Positions 56,781-64,000 of a stretch of DNA of 64,000 nucleotides are shown piece by piece. Below the pieces are notes generated by a model, which did no database searches, was not told the DNA's origin, and saw only the letters and a program-made list of their open reading frames with translations. How positions within the stretch are numbered: position 1 is the stretch's first letter; every line of letters starts with the position of its first letter. The stretch comes from Macrobrachium rosenbergii (taxonomy: Eukaryota; Arthropoda; Malacostraca; Decapoda; Palaemonidae): NCBI RefSeq assembly GCF_040412425.1, contig NC_089781.1, positions 47,817,175 to 47,881,174 on the forward strand, given 5' to 3'. A program made the position numbers and the translations under genes.

Positions 56781-56981
56781 GTTATGAAAATATTGGCCGC
56801 CTTGAAGTTGGAACAGAGACTATCATCGACAAGTCTAAGAGTGTGAAGAGTGTCCTGATGCAGCTTTTTGAAGAGTCAGGCAACACTGATGTTGAAGGAA
56901 TTGATACTACCAATGCTTGTTATGGTGGAACAGCAGCGCTTATTAATGCTCTGAATTGGGTGGAGTCAAGTTCTTGGGACG
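56781..56981 (+). CDS. HMG-CoA synthase, one internal exon with the active site
   Basis: A 201-nt exon. Hydroxymethylglutaryl-CoA synthase condenses acetyl-CoA with acetoacetyl-CoA in the mevalonate pathway; in arthropods this feeds farnesyl-derived hormones rather than sterols. The translation runs [18 protein letters not shown], then [25 protein letters not shown], ending W-V-E-S-S-S-W-D. Cys codon 56918-56920 is the acyl-enzyme nucleophile (Cys129 of vertebrate cytosolic enzyme). Counting back 34 residues puts the Glu of G-T-E-T at Glu95, the general acid/base. The acceptor is ttatgttttag before 56781 and the donor is gtaagtt from 56982. The exon begins after the first base of a codon and ends one base into the next, so it is symmetrical (phase 1-1). 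Residues before about 83 and after about 149 are not in the window. The exon shows no stop or frameshift and looks functional. Confidence 0.96.
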
Positions 56982-57337
56982 GTAAGTTAAATTTATGTTT
57001 GTGACAAAAAGTAGTTGCTTAAATTCAAATTACAATACTGTTCCATTGTACTTTATGTTAACAATATTTCATTGTGTAAGTTGTTTGTCATTGGCATTGT
57101 ATTTTTAATCACACAATGCCTATTTGATGTTAAACAATGCAGTGTATCTACCTTTAATTCATTGTTTTACAGTATTACTCTTTTTGTTGCTTTCCTTTGT
57201 GATGTGATGTGTCAAGATAGTTTAAGGGAAAGTTCCATTATTTGTATAAAACAGTTGGGAAATTTTAGCTTATTGCCTTTTACATTTTCTTGTATGAGAA
57301 ATAATTTTTTTTATGTAATAATAGGTACTAATTTTCA
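56982..57337. other. Intron of the HMGCS gene, nothing recognised
   Basis: AT-rich sequence that starts with the donor gtaagtt. A plus-strand frame of 145 codons (57015-57452) has no recognisable domain, and its C-terminal third is poly-Ile from the following microsatellite, so I do not call it a gene. Confidence 0.6.

Positions 57338-57423
<86 letters not shown>
57338..57423 (+). repeat. (AAT)n microsatellite, about 28 units
   Basis: Near-perfect AAT repeat, about 86 bp. It faces a complementary (ATT)n tract about 317 bp downstream, so transcripts spanning both could pair. Long AAT/ATT tracts are common in decapod genomes; several retroelement families also end in such tracts. Confidence 0.97.
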
Positions 57424-57427
<4 letters not shown>

Positions 57428-57538
57428 CTGTAATTACAAAATTTGTATGTGAATATTTTCTAGAGGCTGTGCAGCATTGTCAACCATTGGGGGGCAGTTT
57501 TTCAAATTTTTTTAAAACATATATATCATAAATCTTTG

Positions 57539-57616
57539 GTGCCTGCATCCCTGGTCTGGGTGTCGGATAATGTCGAGTTTTGGTTAACAGCGATCTGGGT
57601 AATTGAGGAATTACTG
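57539..57616 (-). mobile_element. Possible pogo/Tigger-type terminal fragment
   Basis: Read on the minus strand from 57616, the sequence starts CAGTA and continues with spaced blocks resembling attacc, ttaacc and attatccga. This is the pattern of pogo/Tigger terminal repeats as I know them, with alternating TTATCCGA-like blocks. No transposase or second terminus is visible nearby. It could be a non-autonomous copy or a solo end. The call is from pattern memory only. Confidence 0.35.
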
Positions 57617-57739
57617 TGTTATTATTATGAATATTATTATCACTATTGTTATCACTAACTGTTAGGTAGAGCTGATGAGTATTTTTATATTTTATTTCAA
57701 GTACCTACTGTAAATATGGTCCTAAGCTGAAGTAAAGGA

Positions 57740-57740
<1 letters not shown>

Positions 57741-57837
<97 letters not shown>
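57741..57837 (-). repeat. (ATT)n microsatellite at the tail of a Penelope-like copy
   Basis: Near-perfect ATT repeat, about 97 bp. On the minus strand it follows directly the end of the family-1 Penelope-like copy (…tttgtttggttt then AAT repeats), so it may be the element's simple-repeat tail. The minus-strand frame with a run of 32 Asn codons (57705-57893) is a product of the repeat, not a gene. Confidence 0.95.
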
Positions 57838-57838
<1 letters not shown>

Positions 57839-58326
57839 ACCAAACAAAAACTTCTTTCAGTTTTCTTCTGAAGATGGAAAGAGAAACCCACAAGAATCTA
57901 GTGTATAACTTGTTTACTGGTAAATATTTTACATATTACTTTGATCTCGAGTACTTTCAGGTCCTAACTGTGACCCTTTTTCAAGAGATGAGGTAGCCTA
58001 GTCAGGCTGGTTCAAGGCCCAGCAATCTTCTGGAACTTCTTCTCCCTGTGCTGTCATTTATATGATGGCTGTCCTGGTTTCCATTCTCTTGAGAGTTGTT
58101 AAACTACTCCTGTTGGTCTGATATCCTGATCTGATGGTCAGTGGTATTAATCCTTGTGGTATGTGAGTGGTCACCATTGGTCTGTTGGGCAGGAGACCTA
58201 ACCTCCAGGTCAGAAGGGTCGATCTTAGCTTCTTTTAATATTAAAGATCGGCTTATGGGATCTTCTGAGGTAAATCCTTTGTTTCCTTCTATCACTTTAA
58301 TCTGTCTGATGAGTGCCCCTTCCATC
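57838..58326 (-). pseudogene. Penelope-like element family 1, 3' part, minus strand
   Basis: On the minus strand this fragment opens at E-G-A-L-I-R-Q-I-K-V-I-E, the C-terminal part of a GIY-YIG nuclease domain. It continues G-F-T-S-E-D-P-I-S-R-S-L-I-L-K-E-A-K-I-D to a stop at about 58104-58106, then about 270 bp of 3' untranslated sequence ending at the AAT tract. The stretch from E-G-A-L to about 58231 is an inverted copy of 58737-58826 with few differences (V-I-E-G-N-K-G against V-I-E-E-N-K-G). The reverse transcriptase and most of the GIY-YIG domain are missing on this copy. Penelope-like elements pair a distinctive reverse transcriptase with this nuclease. Many copies are 5' truncated and come in inverted partial pairs, as here. 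Confidence 0.75.
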
Positions 58327-58400
58327 AGAGTACATGAAATACAGAAAACAAGAAAATAGTTTCCCTCCCTTATATGCCTAAAATGAAACAAATTACATAA
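58327..58400. other. Spacer between the two family-1 Penelope copies
   Basis: About 75 bp of A-rich sequence between the divergent copies. No motif recognised. The exact left boundary of the plus-strand copy is uncertain. Confidence 0.5.
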
Positions 58401-58826
58401 AAAATGAAAGAAATTAAATATAAATTTGTGTATACCTTTGACAACACCGTAAAAAACAAAGTATGTAAAAATAAATTGGTAGGAGAAGATAGTAATGCAG
58501 TTGATGTAGGGGGAGTATACATAATTAATTACAACAATTGTGGAGACAAATATGTGGGTGAAACAGGTAGGGGAATAAGGACTAGAATCCAAGAACACAG
58601 GAGGGCAGTACAACTCAACTCACAGGGGAGTGCTATAGCTAGGCATTGTTGGGAAAAGGACCATGGGATGGATTTTAAAAACAGTAAGCTTATATACAAA
58701 AGCAATAACATCAGTCATGGGAGGGTAGTGGAAGGGGCACTCATCAGGCAGATTAAAGTGATAGAAGAAAACAAAGGATTTACCTCAGAAGATCCCATAA
58801 GCTGATCTTTAATATTAATTATATAA
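58401..58826 (+). pseudogene. Penelope-like element family 1, GIY-YIG domain, plus strand
   Basis: A 133-codon open frame from 58404 to 58805. Residues 5-30 (Y-K-F-V-Y-T-F-D-N-T-V-K-N-K) resemble the segment just before the nuclease in Penelope proteins. The GIY-YIG domain spans about residues 36-121: G-V-Y at 37-39, Y-V-G at 50-52, R-G-I-R-T-R-I-Q-E-H around 56-65 with the conserved Arg and His, and E110 in V-V-E-G-A-L-I, the probable metal-binding Glu. The family expects this nuclease to nick target DNA for target-primed reverse transcription. The polymerase is missing, so this is a 5'-truncated fragment. The frame stops at D-P-I-S, while the minus copy reads on to R-S-L-I. Homology to the minus copy ends near 58826, where the next element begins. 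Confidence 0.85.
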
Positions 58827-58857
58827 AAGTAACAGATATACATTGAAAGTCTTAGTA

Positions 58858-60682
58858 TTAATAGCATTGGAAATTGATTATATCAAACCTTTATTGAATA
58901 AAATATCTGCTCAATTCAAGAAAAAAGTTGTTAGTAATAGGAAGTCATCTTGGGATAATTACGTTTCCAATTTCTCAAATGACTGTTAAACAAATGTGGG
59001 ATAGATTTCAAAAAATTAATGGCAAATATAGTAGATCACCTAGATCCCCAGTATTACATAATGGAGAAAGAATTCATGATTTAAAAGAAATATCAAATAT
59101 AATAGGTCGCCACCTAGAATCAATAAGTAATAGCTTGAATTTAGATGAACATTTTCGAAATAGAAAAAGGAATGAAGAAAAAATTATAATTAATTTTGAA
59201 ACAAGTCAACAACTATACTACAATGTCCCATGTACATTAGAAGAATTTGATGCTGCATTAAAATGTTGTAGTAACTCTGCCCCAGGAAAAGATAATATCT
59301 CTTTTGAACTTCTTATACATCTTAACATTAAAGCCAAAGAATACTCATTGAAATTTTATAATCACCTGTGGAAAAAGAAACTACTTCCCAAAGCATAGAA
59401 ACATGCTATAGTAATTCCTGTACCCAAAACTGGCAAAGATCCAACATCAGTAAATAATTGTAGACCTATATCACTAACTAGTTGTCTTTGTAAACTCATG
59501 GAAAAAATGGTAAATAATAGACTCATATGGTATTTAGAGAAAAATAAAGTTCTAGCAGCCACTCAGTCTGGAAGTAGGAAAAATCATTCAACTTTAAACT
59601 CACTAACATCACTAGAAGATCAAATAAAAAGAGGATTTGTACAAAAGAAAATCACTGTTGCAGTCTTATTTGACATTCAGAAAGCTTATGATACAACATG
59701 GAGACATTTAGTAATAAAAGCTCTATATGACATAAATCTAAGGGGTGAACTCCCAATTTTCATACGAAATTTCCTAACAGAAAGAACATTTCAGACTAGA
59801 ATTGAAACAGTATTATCGGAAACATTTGAAATAAGAGAAGGTATCCCTCAAGGAAGCGTACTAAGCAGCACATTATTTACACTAGCTATCAATAATATAG
59901 TTAAAACACTTCCAAAAGATGTAAACAACAGCTTATATGTTGATGATTTTGCCATTTTTTACACTTCAAGCAACTTGCGCCACATCCAAAGAATCTTAAA
60001 TATCTCCATAAATAAAATTAAACAAAGGGCATTATCTGTTGGATTTAAATTTTCTGATGAAAAAATGCAAGCAGTAGCATTTTACAGGGATAAACGTTGG
60101 CTCAGAAACGAAGGTATAGTTCTTACCATGAATAACACTCCCATCCAATTTTATCCAGAAGTCAAACTCTTAGGCCTATATTTTGACAATCATTTGAACT
60201 GGAAGGCCCATGTAAGACATACCAAAGCAAAGGCCTTAAAATCTTTAAATACATTAAAAAAATTAGCTCACACTTCATGGGGTGCTGACAGAGATATTTT
60301 ATTGAAACCTTATAAGGCTACAGTTCTACCAATATTAGAATATGGCTGTCCAATTTATAGTTCTGCTAGTGAGACTATTCTCAAAATGCTAGATCCAGCA
60401 CATCATCTTGGGATTCGGTTAGCCACCGGAGCATTCAACTCATCACCAGTCCAATCCTTGATTGTAGAAAGTGGAGAAATGCCACTATCTTATAAATTCA
60501 AAATAACAATGATGTGCAGAGGTTTAAAAATTATAAATAGTCCAGCAAAAACCAAAAATTTATTTAAAAAACCAGATTGTTTCTGGAATACAAAAATTAC
60601 CCCAGCCTTCCCTTTTAGAGCTAATAGATTATTTATTAACAGTGATCTTTATAATTTAGATTTTACAATTTTAACAAAATAA
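58858..60682 (+). pseudogene. I-like element ORF2: linker and reverse transcriptase, broken
   Basis: From 58858 to about 58978 the frame reads ...I-S-A-Q-F-K-K-K-V-V-S-N-R-K-S-S-W-D-N-Y-V-S, the linker before the RT. A frameshift near 58970 moves to the frame with V-K-Q-M-W-D-R-F-Q-K-I-N-G-K, then A-P-G-K-D-N-I. A TAG at 59396-59398 replaces what is usually Trp before K-H-A-I-V-I-P-V-P-K. RT motifs follow: R-P-I-S-L-T-S, F-D-I-Q-K-A-Y-D (motif A; Asp codon 59672-59674), G-I-P-Q-G-S-V-L-S (motif B) and Y-V-D-D (motif C, 59936-59947). From motif C on, the open frame runs to TAA at 60680-60682, just before the RNase H domain. The active-site Asp residues are intact. The enzyme would copy element RNA at a nicked target. 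Confidence 0.88.
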
Positions 60683-61551
60683 TGCCTCCATGGATGATGA
60701 GTGCTCCCCAGATATGTAACAAACCATGTACAATACCAGTTAATAAATTGAATAATCCACTTGCTATGAAACTATATGCTCTGGAACATATCAAGGTACA
60801 CAGTAATAATCATTTATATACTGATGGTTCCAAAGATGATATGGGAGTTGGACTCGCTGTTTACGGAAACAATATAAAGAGCCAGGCCTCTTTACATAAC
60901 AAAGCATCAGTGTTCATTGCTGAATTACTAGCAATAAAAACAGCATTAACAACTATATATGAAAACCAGTTTAATGAAGTAACCATCTTTAGCGATTCAC
61001 TAAGTTCAATAAATGCAATAAACTCTTATACTCCAAAAAATAAAATTGTAAATGAAATTAGACATACATTACATGAAATGAAAATGCAAAAGATATCTGT
61101 TACTCTATGCTGGATACCATCTCACATAGGATTAGAAGGCAATGAAAAAGCAGACACCTATGCAAAAGAAGCTACAACACTCCCAATATCAGCAGAATTA
61201 TTACCATTAGAAGATTATACTACATACAGTAAAGCGGTGATTAAGAAGAAATGGCACAATAACTGGAGGGAAAGCAATCTTAACAATAAATTAAGAGAAA
61301 TAAAAGAAACTGTAGACCCGTGGCCATCATCCTATCAGAATTGCCACAAGTTTTCAGTAATGTTGACACGGCTAAGAATTGGTCACACTAAACTGACACA
61401 TGGTTACTTGATGAGTAACCCCCATGCCCCTATACCTGTGTGCTAAATATGTAATGTACAAATAACAATAAAGCATATTTTAAAGGTATGTCCAAAATAT
61501 AGAATCCAAAGAGACATTTTATTTAGAGGATATTCCTTTAAAGATATACGA
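60682..61551 (+). pseudogene. I-like element RNase H domain and C-terminal zinc knuckle, broken
   Basis: The frame opens at an ATG (60682-60684) that overlaps the preceding TAA as TAATG. Reading starts M-P-P-W, a segment normally continuous with the RT in these elements, so a one-base change probably split one ORF. RNase H catalytic residues are all present, counted from this ATG: D48 (Y-T-D-G-S-K), E81 (I-A-E-L-L), D105 (F-S-D-S-L), D158 (K-A-D-T), plus H148 in I-P-S-H-I-G. After R-L-R-I-G-H-T-K-L-T-H-G-Y a TAA at 61444-61446 falls inside the C-x-x-C of the terminal zinc knuckle. The same frame then continues I-C-N-V ... K-H-I-L-K-V-C-P-K-Y to 61551, so the knuckle is otherwise preserved. 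RNase H would remove the RNA strand after first-strand synthesis. Confidence 0.87.
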
Positions 61552-61746
61552 TAAAATATAAGATTCATAGAATAATTTATAATATATTCCTAATTAACTT
61601 AATTAGTTCTCAGATTAACATATGTTGCTAGTTTTAATTAAATTCTTAGAGAATTTAAATAGCTTGTCTAATCCTTCGGGCCAGCCCTAGGAGAGTTAAT
61701 ATTAACTCAGTGGTCTGGTTAAACTAACGTTAAAAAAAAAAAAAAA
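61552..61746 (+). other. 3' UTR and poly(A) of the I-like element
   Basis: AT-rich UTR, then a more conserved-looking end with cttcgggccagccctagg (from 61674), a perfect 16-nt palindrome gagttaatattaactc (61693-61708), tggtctggttaaac, and A15. I recall closely similar 3' ends in decapod I-like elements, which is one reason for the organism call. The palindrome could form a stem recognised by the RT. That role is inference. Confidence 0.6.
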
Positions 61747-62367
61747 CGTACAAAAATACCACTGTTCCCCTGTGCATATCTCACACATTTCTTATGCTGT
61801 TCAATTCTTTTTTCCAGTGCTTTCCCTGTTGTCACAAGACTTACATGGAATTTTATATACACACCCTTTAGTATTGTCAGGGGAGTTCTTGATAAGTACA
61901 TTTTTCATTGTTTTATTATTCTTAAATGCGACATTGACACCAAAATTCTTAAGAAGATGGGGGATATCTTTCATATTATTATTATTATTATTATTATAAG
62001 GCAGTACAAGCAAATTTTTTGTGTTGTAAGGTTCTTTCTGGCTTTGATACATAGTCGTTTTTGCCTCTTCAAATGCACTGTTTAATACACTGTCAGGATA
62101 TTTCAATTTCTTGCCTGCATTCCTAATCTTATCTATTTCATCATCAATATATTCAGGGCTACATACCCGTAATGCTCTTAAAAACAGATGAAAACACTGA
62201 TTTTTTAACCTTATTGCTTTGTCCAGAATTGAAATGCCCATAAGAAGAAATATTAGTGGGTTTTCTATACATACTATATTTAAACCCACTACTATTTCTT
62301 CGTATGAGGACATCCATTTTCCATTTCCATAGTGAATTTAATTGATGGTACTAGTTGATTTAACTTG
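61747..62367 (-). pseudogene. Penelope-like element family 2, minus-strand arm
   Basis: Read from 62367 leftwards: L-N-Q-L-V-P-S-I-K-F-T-M-E (a segment of the reverse transcriptase), then a small internal deletion and stops near 62290-62310. Next comes F-L-R-A-L-R-V-C-S-P-E-Y-I-D-D-E-I, a strongly characteristic Penelope RT tail, followed by N-L-L-V-L-P-Y and seven Asn codons. Then M-K-D-I-P-H-L-L-K-N-F-G-V-N-V-A-F and the start of a GIY-YIG domain (G-C-V-Y-K-I-P-C-K-S-C). The Y-I-G-E-T-G region is altered to R-E-S-T-G, so the nuclease is damaged. The arm is cut at 61747, inside the domain (S-G-I-F-V), exactly where the I-like poly(A) ends. It is the inverted partner of 62416-62949 but keeps about 240 bp that the other arm lacks. 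Confidence 0.85.
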
Positions 62368-62415
62368 GCAGATTTGTGTATGGCCAGGGAACCATGATGT
62401 AAATAACGCTTTTAA
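62368..62415. other. 48-bp spacer at the centre of the family-2 inverted repeat
   Basis: The arms read caagttaaatcaa outward in both directions from 62367 (minus) and 62416 (plus). The 48 bp between them have no recognised motif. The arms may form a long hairpin. Confidence 0.85.
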
Positions 62416-62949
62416 CAAGTTAAATCAATTAGTACCATCAATTAAATTCACTATGAAAATGGAAAATGATAGTTGCTTACCCTTTTTGGACTATGTATCA
62501 AAACTGGAAAGAATCTTACAACAAAAAATTTGCTTGTACTGCCTTATAATAATAATATGAAAGATATCCCCCATCTTCTTAAGAATTTTGGTGTCAATGT
62601 CGCATTTAAGAATAATAAAAAAATGAAAAATGTACTTATCAAGAACTCCCCTGACAATACTAAAGGGTGTGTATATAAAATTCCATGTAAGTCTTGTGAC
62701 AACGGGGAAAGCACTGAAAAAAGAATTGAACCGCATAAGAAATGTGTGAGATATGCACAGGGGAACAGTGGTATTTTTGTACATGTTAGTGAGAACAATC
62801 ATGCTATCAACTGGGAAGGGGCAAAAAGGATTGTATATTCTAATAATGCACTGGACAGGAATATCATTGAATCTAGCTTTATAAAAGAAAGTTACAACCA
62901 TAATATGAATATTAGTCAAGGGATGTATAAACTTGATCCTTTAATATAA
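62416..62949 (+). pseudogene. Penelope-like element family 2, plus-strand arm
   Basis: Starts L-N-Q-L-V-P-S-I-K-F-T-M-K-M-E-N-D-S-C-L, continuing P-F-L-D-Y-V, an RT segment. A deletion of about 240 bp relative to the minus arm, with a frame change near 62510, joins it to N-L-L-V-L-P-Y and three Asn codons, then the pre-nuclease segment and GIY-YIG domain. In the frame ending at TAA 62947-62949 the domain reads G-C-V-Y-K-I-P-C-K-S-C, G-E-S-T-E-K-R-I-E-P-H-K-K-C, H-V-S-E-N-N-H-A-I-N-W, I-E-S-S-F-I-K-E-S. The last Glu pattern is the probable catalytic one. The Y-I-G motif is lost: family members have C-x-x-x-Y-I-G-E-T-G here and this copy has C-D-N-G-E-S-T. The copy is therefore dead. Confidence 0.87.
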
Positions 62950-63215
62950 AAAAAAAAATGTAAATTGTTTAAACTTTAAGGTAGGCAGTAGAGATGTGTA
63001 TGAAAATAGGATTATCATATTTGTAAACAGTACGGGGGCAGTAGTGCTAATGAGTTTCCAAACCCCGCCTCCCTGACACCTGTCAGGTGTGGATCTGAGG
63101 TCGCCTATGGTCGGCATGTTTATCAGTATTGTCCCCTGAGAGTATATTGTGATTTTTAGCCAAATGAGTTTTGAAGGCCACTCCTACCTTGACACCGGCC
63201 TGTGGCTAGATATGT
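62950..63215. other. Probable 3' tail of the family-2 Penelope copy and unassigned DNA
   Basis: Begins with an A-run right after the stop codon. No open frame or known motif. It contains a short inverted word acacctgtcaggtgt (63077-63091). It may be the 3' untranslated part of the Penelope copy; its boundary with the next feature is not visible. Confidence 0.4.
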
Positions 63216-63841
63216 AGTCTCTAACGGTTGTCCCTCTCAACTTGGGACCACCTTGACGTGGTGAGGGGCTCTTGAACCCCAGGATTCTGTTCCGGGTTTA
63301 AGTCCAAGAGTCCCATATGGCATTATATATTTGTTTGGATTAAATTATGTTGAATTTTCCACTGTTACTAAAATTTATTAGACCTGATAAATAGGAAAAG
63401 ATATCATAGCTGGGAATGGGATTATATCTGAAGCTAAATAGTGAGAACTGTGGTAGGACCATCGACTGCCCGATAATGTTCAGACCTGAGAGTTATCAGA
63501 TTGATAGCTCAAAGGCGGAACTATTTTTAGGGCTAGACCATGGATTCCAGGGGGGTCTGGTTCTAGGGATAGGACTCTTGGCATTCTATCCGGTTTGCCC
63601 ATGATATGATTAGGGTGGGGACGATTGTATTCTGGAAATACTCTCAGTCCTAGCAAGCGGGTTTGGCTTACACTTGGGCCACTCTAATCATGTTGAGCCA
63701 TCCCCTATGGGGTAGGGTAGGGAGCGGACATTTGGGAGTCTGTTCTCACTTGTGCCTTTGGTGGAAGAATAAACCCCATGAAAGGCTGATGATATCTTTA
63801 TAAGGTTTTCAGTTTTTTTTTTCTATTTTACTTCAATCGTA
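63216..63841 (+). other. Possible 5' leader of another non-LTR element
   Basis: GC-richer than its surroundings, with words such as accaccttgacgtggtgagg (63248-63267) and cttgaacccc that I recall as recurrent in decapod repeat families. Several stops occur in all frames; the 62-codon frame at 63416-63604 matches nothing I know. A T-run with few interruptions (63814-63830) precedes the ATG of the next feature. The assignment is tentative and rests on context and memory. Confidence 0.3.
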
Positions 63842-64000
63842 ATGCTCAGTTGTGTTAAAGATTTAAGTACCCCTGGACCCTTTGATGGTAGCAACTTGGC
63901 ACAGTTGACAACTGCAGGAACCTCTGACCTCTCTGGAAAAATCAGGAAAAAATACAAACGTAATTACACTGGAGCCCTATGCTCCAATGAAAAACAAACA
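63842..64000 (+). CDS. Start of an open frame cut by the window edge, possible retroelement ORF1
   Basis: An ATG at 63842 opens 53 codons without a stop to the end of the window. The translation begins M-L-S-C-V-K-D-L-S-T-P-G-P-F-D-G, rich in Ser, Thr and Gly, then a basic stretch K-I-R-K-K-Y-K-R-N-Y. The frame is also open for some codons upstream of the ATG, so the start is uncertain. I do not recognise a domain. A low-complexity N-terminus followed by basic residues suits the nucleic-acid-binding ORF1 protein of a non-LTR element, which fits the leader-like sequence before it. A host exon cannot be excluded. Confidence 0.35.
   Translation, partial: MLSCVKDLSTPGPFDGSNLAQLTTAGTSDLSGKIRKKYKRNYTGALCSNEKQT

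Larger units (their letters stand above)
58827..61746 (+). mobile_element. I-like non-LTR retrotransposon, 5' truncated, with poly(A)
   Basis: About 2.9 kb. It holds the region before the reverse transcriptase, the RT, a downstream RNase H domain, a 3' UTR and an A15 tail (61732-61746). RT plus RNase H in one element places it in the I group of non-LTR elements in the broad sense (I, Nimb, Loa, R1 and relatives). The apurinic-type endonuclease expected at the N-terminus of ORF2 and all of ORF1 are absent, as in a copy whose reverse transcription stopped early. It abuts a family-1 Penelope fragment at the left and a family-2 Penelope fragment at the right. No clear target-site duplication is visible. 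It has at least two frameshifts and two in-frame stops and is inactive. Confidence 0.85.

Noticed and set aside
57015..57452. 145-codon frame next to the exon
   Set aside because: It covers intron sequence and ends in poly-Ile from the AAT tract; no domain is seen.
58529..58711. Minus-strand 60-codon hydrophobic frame
   Set aside because: Antisense of the family-1 GIY-YIG coding sequence.
62491..62919. 142-codon minus-strand frame
   Set aside because: Antisense of the plus-strand Penelope arm, which carries the recognisable GIY-YIG motifs.

Overview
The window looks like arthropod nuclear DNA. A decapod crustacean is most likely: there is one spliced HMG-CoA synthase exon, Penelope-like elements with GIY-YIG domains, an I-like non-LTR element whose 3' end resembles ones I recall from decapod genomes, and long AAT/ATT microsatellites. 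There is no bacterial gene organisation, and the organism call is inference.

Layout. Positions 1 to about 55,715 are one uninterrupted tandem array, open at the left edge. The mature unit is 75 bp and there are roughly 750 copies. It carries two recurrent two-state variant sites, rare diagnostic variants, multi-monomer duplications and scrambled monomers. Its rightmost 0.75 kb is diverged and has 70-74 bp spacing. Immediately right of it, on the minus strand (55,709-56,113), is the N-terminal part of a Tc1-like transposase pseudogene. The edge monomers, read on the minus strand, encode W-N-K-V-I-x-C-D-E-K-T-F-S-x-D-A-H-G, which resembles the segment around the first catalytic Asp of Tc1-family transposases. 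That segment sits where it should follow the N-terminal part. The best reading is that the whole array expanded from about 24 codons of one transposase copy. This is the most interesting observation in the window.

Positions 56,781-56,981 hold one plus-strand exon of HMG-CoA synthase (mevalonate pathway) with the catalytic Glu and Cys and good splice sites. It begins at about residue 83, so earlier exons must lie to its left. None is seen, so the array probably lies inside or just upstream of this gene.

Positions 57,000-64,000 are intron-like DNA filled with mobile elements. In order: an (AAT)n tract, a possible pogo/Tigger terminus, an (ATT)n tract, a head-to-head pair of Penelope-like fragments (family 1), a 5'-truncated I-like retrotransposon with RT, RNase H, 3' UTR and poly(A), a second head-to-head pair of Penelope-like fragments (family 2), and a possible 5' leader and first-ORF start of another non-LTR element running off the right edge. 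All recognisable element ORFs are broken except that last partial one. I see no defence system, CRISPR array, rRNA or tRNA gene.
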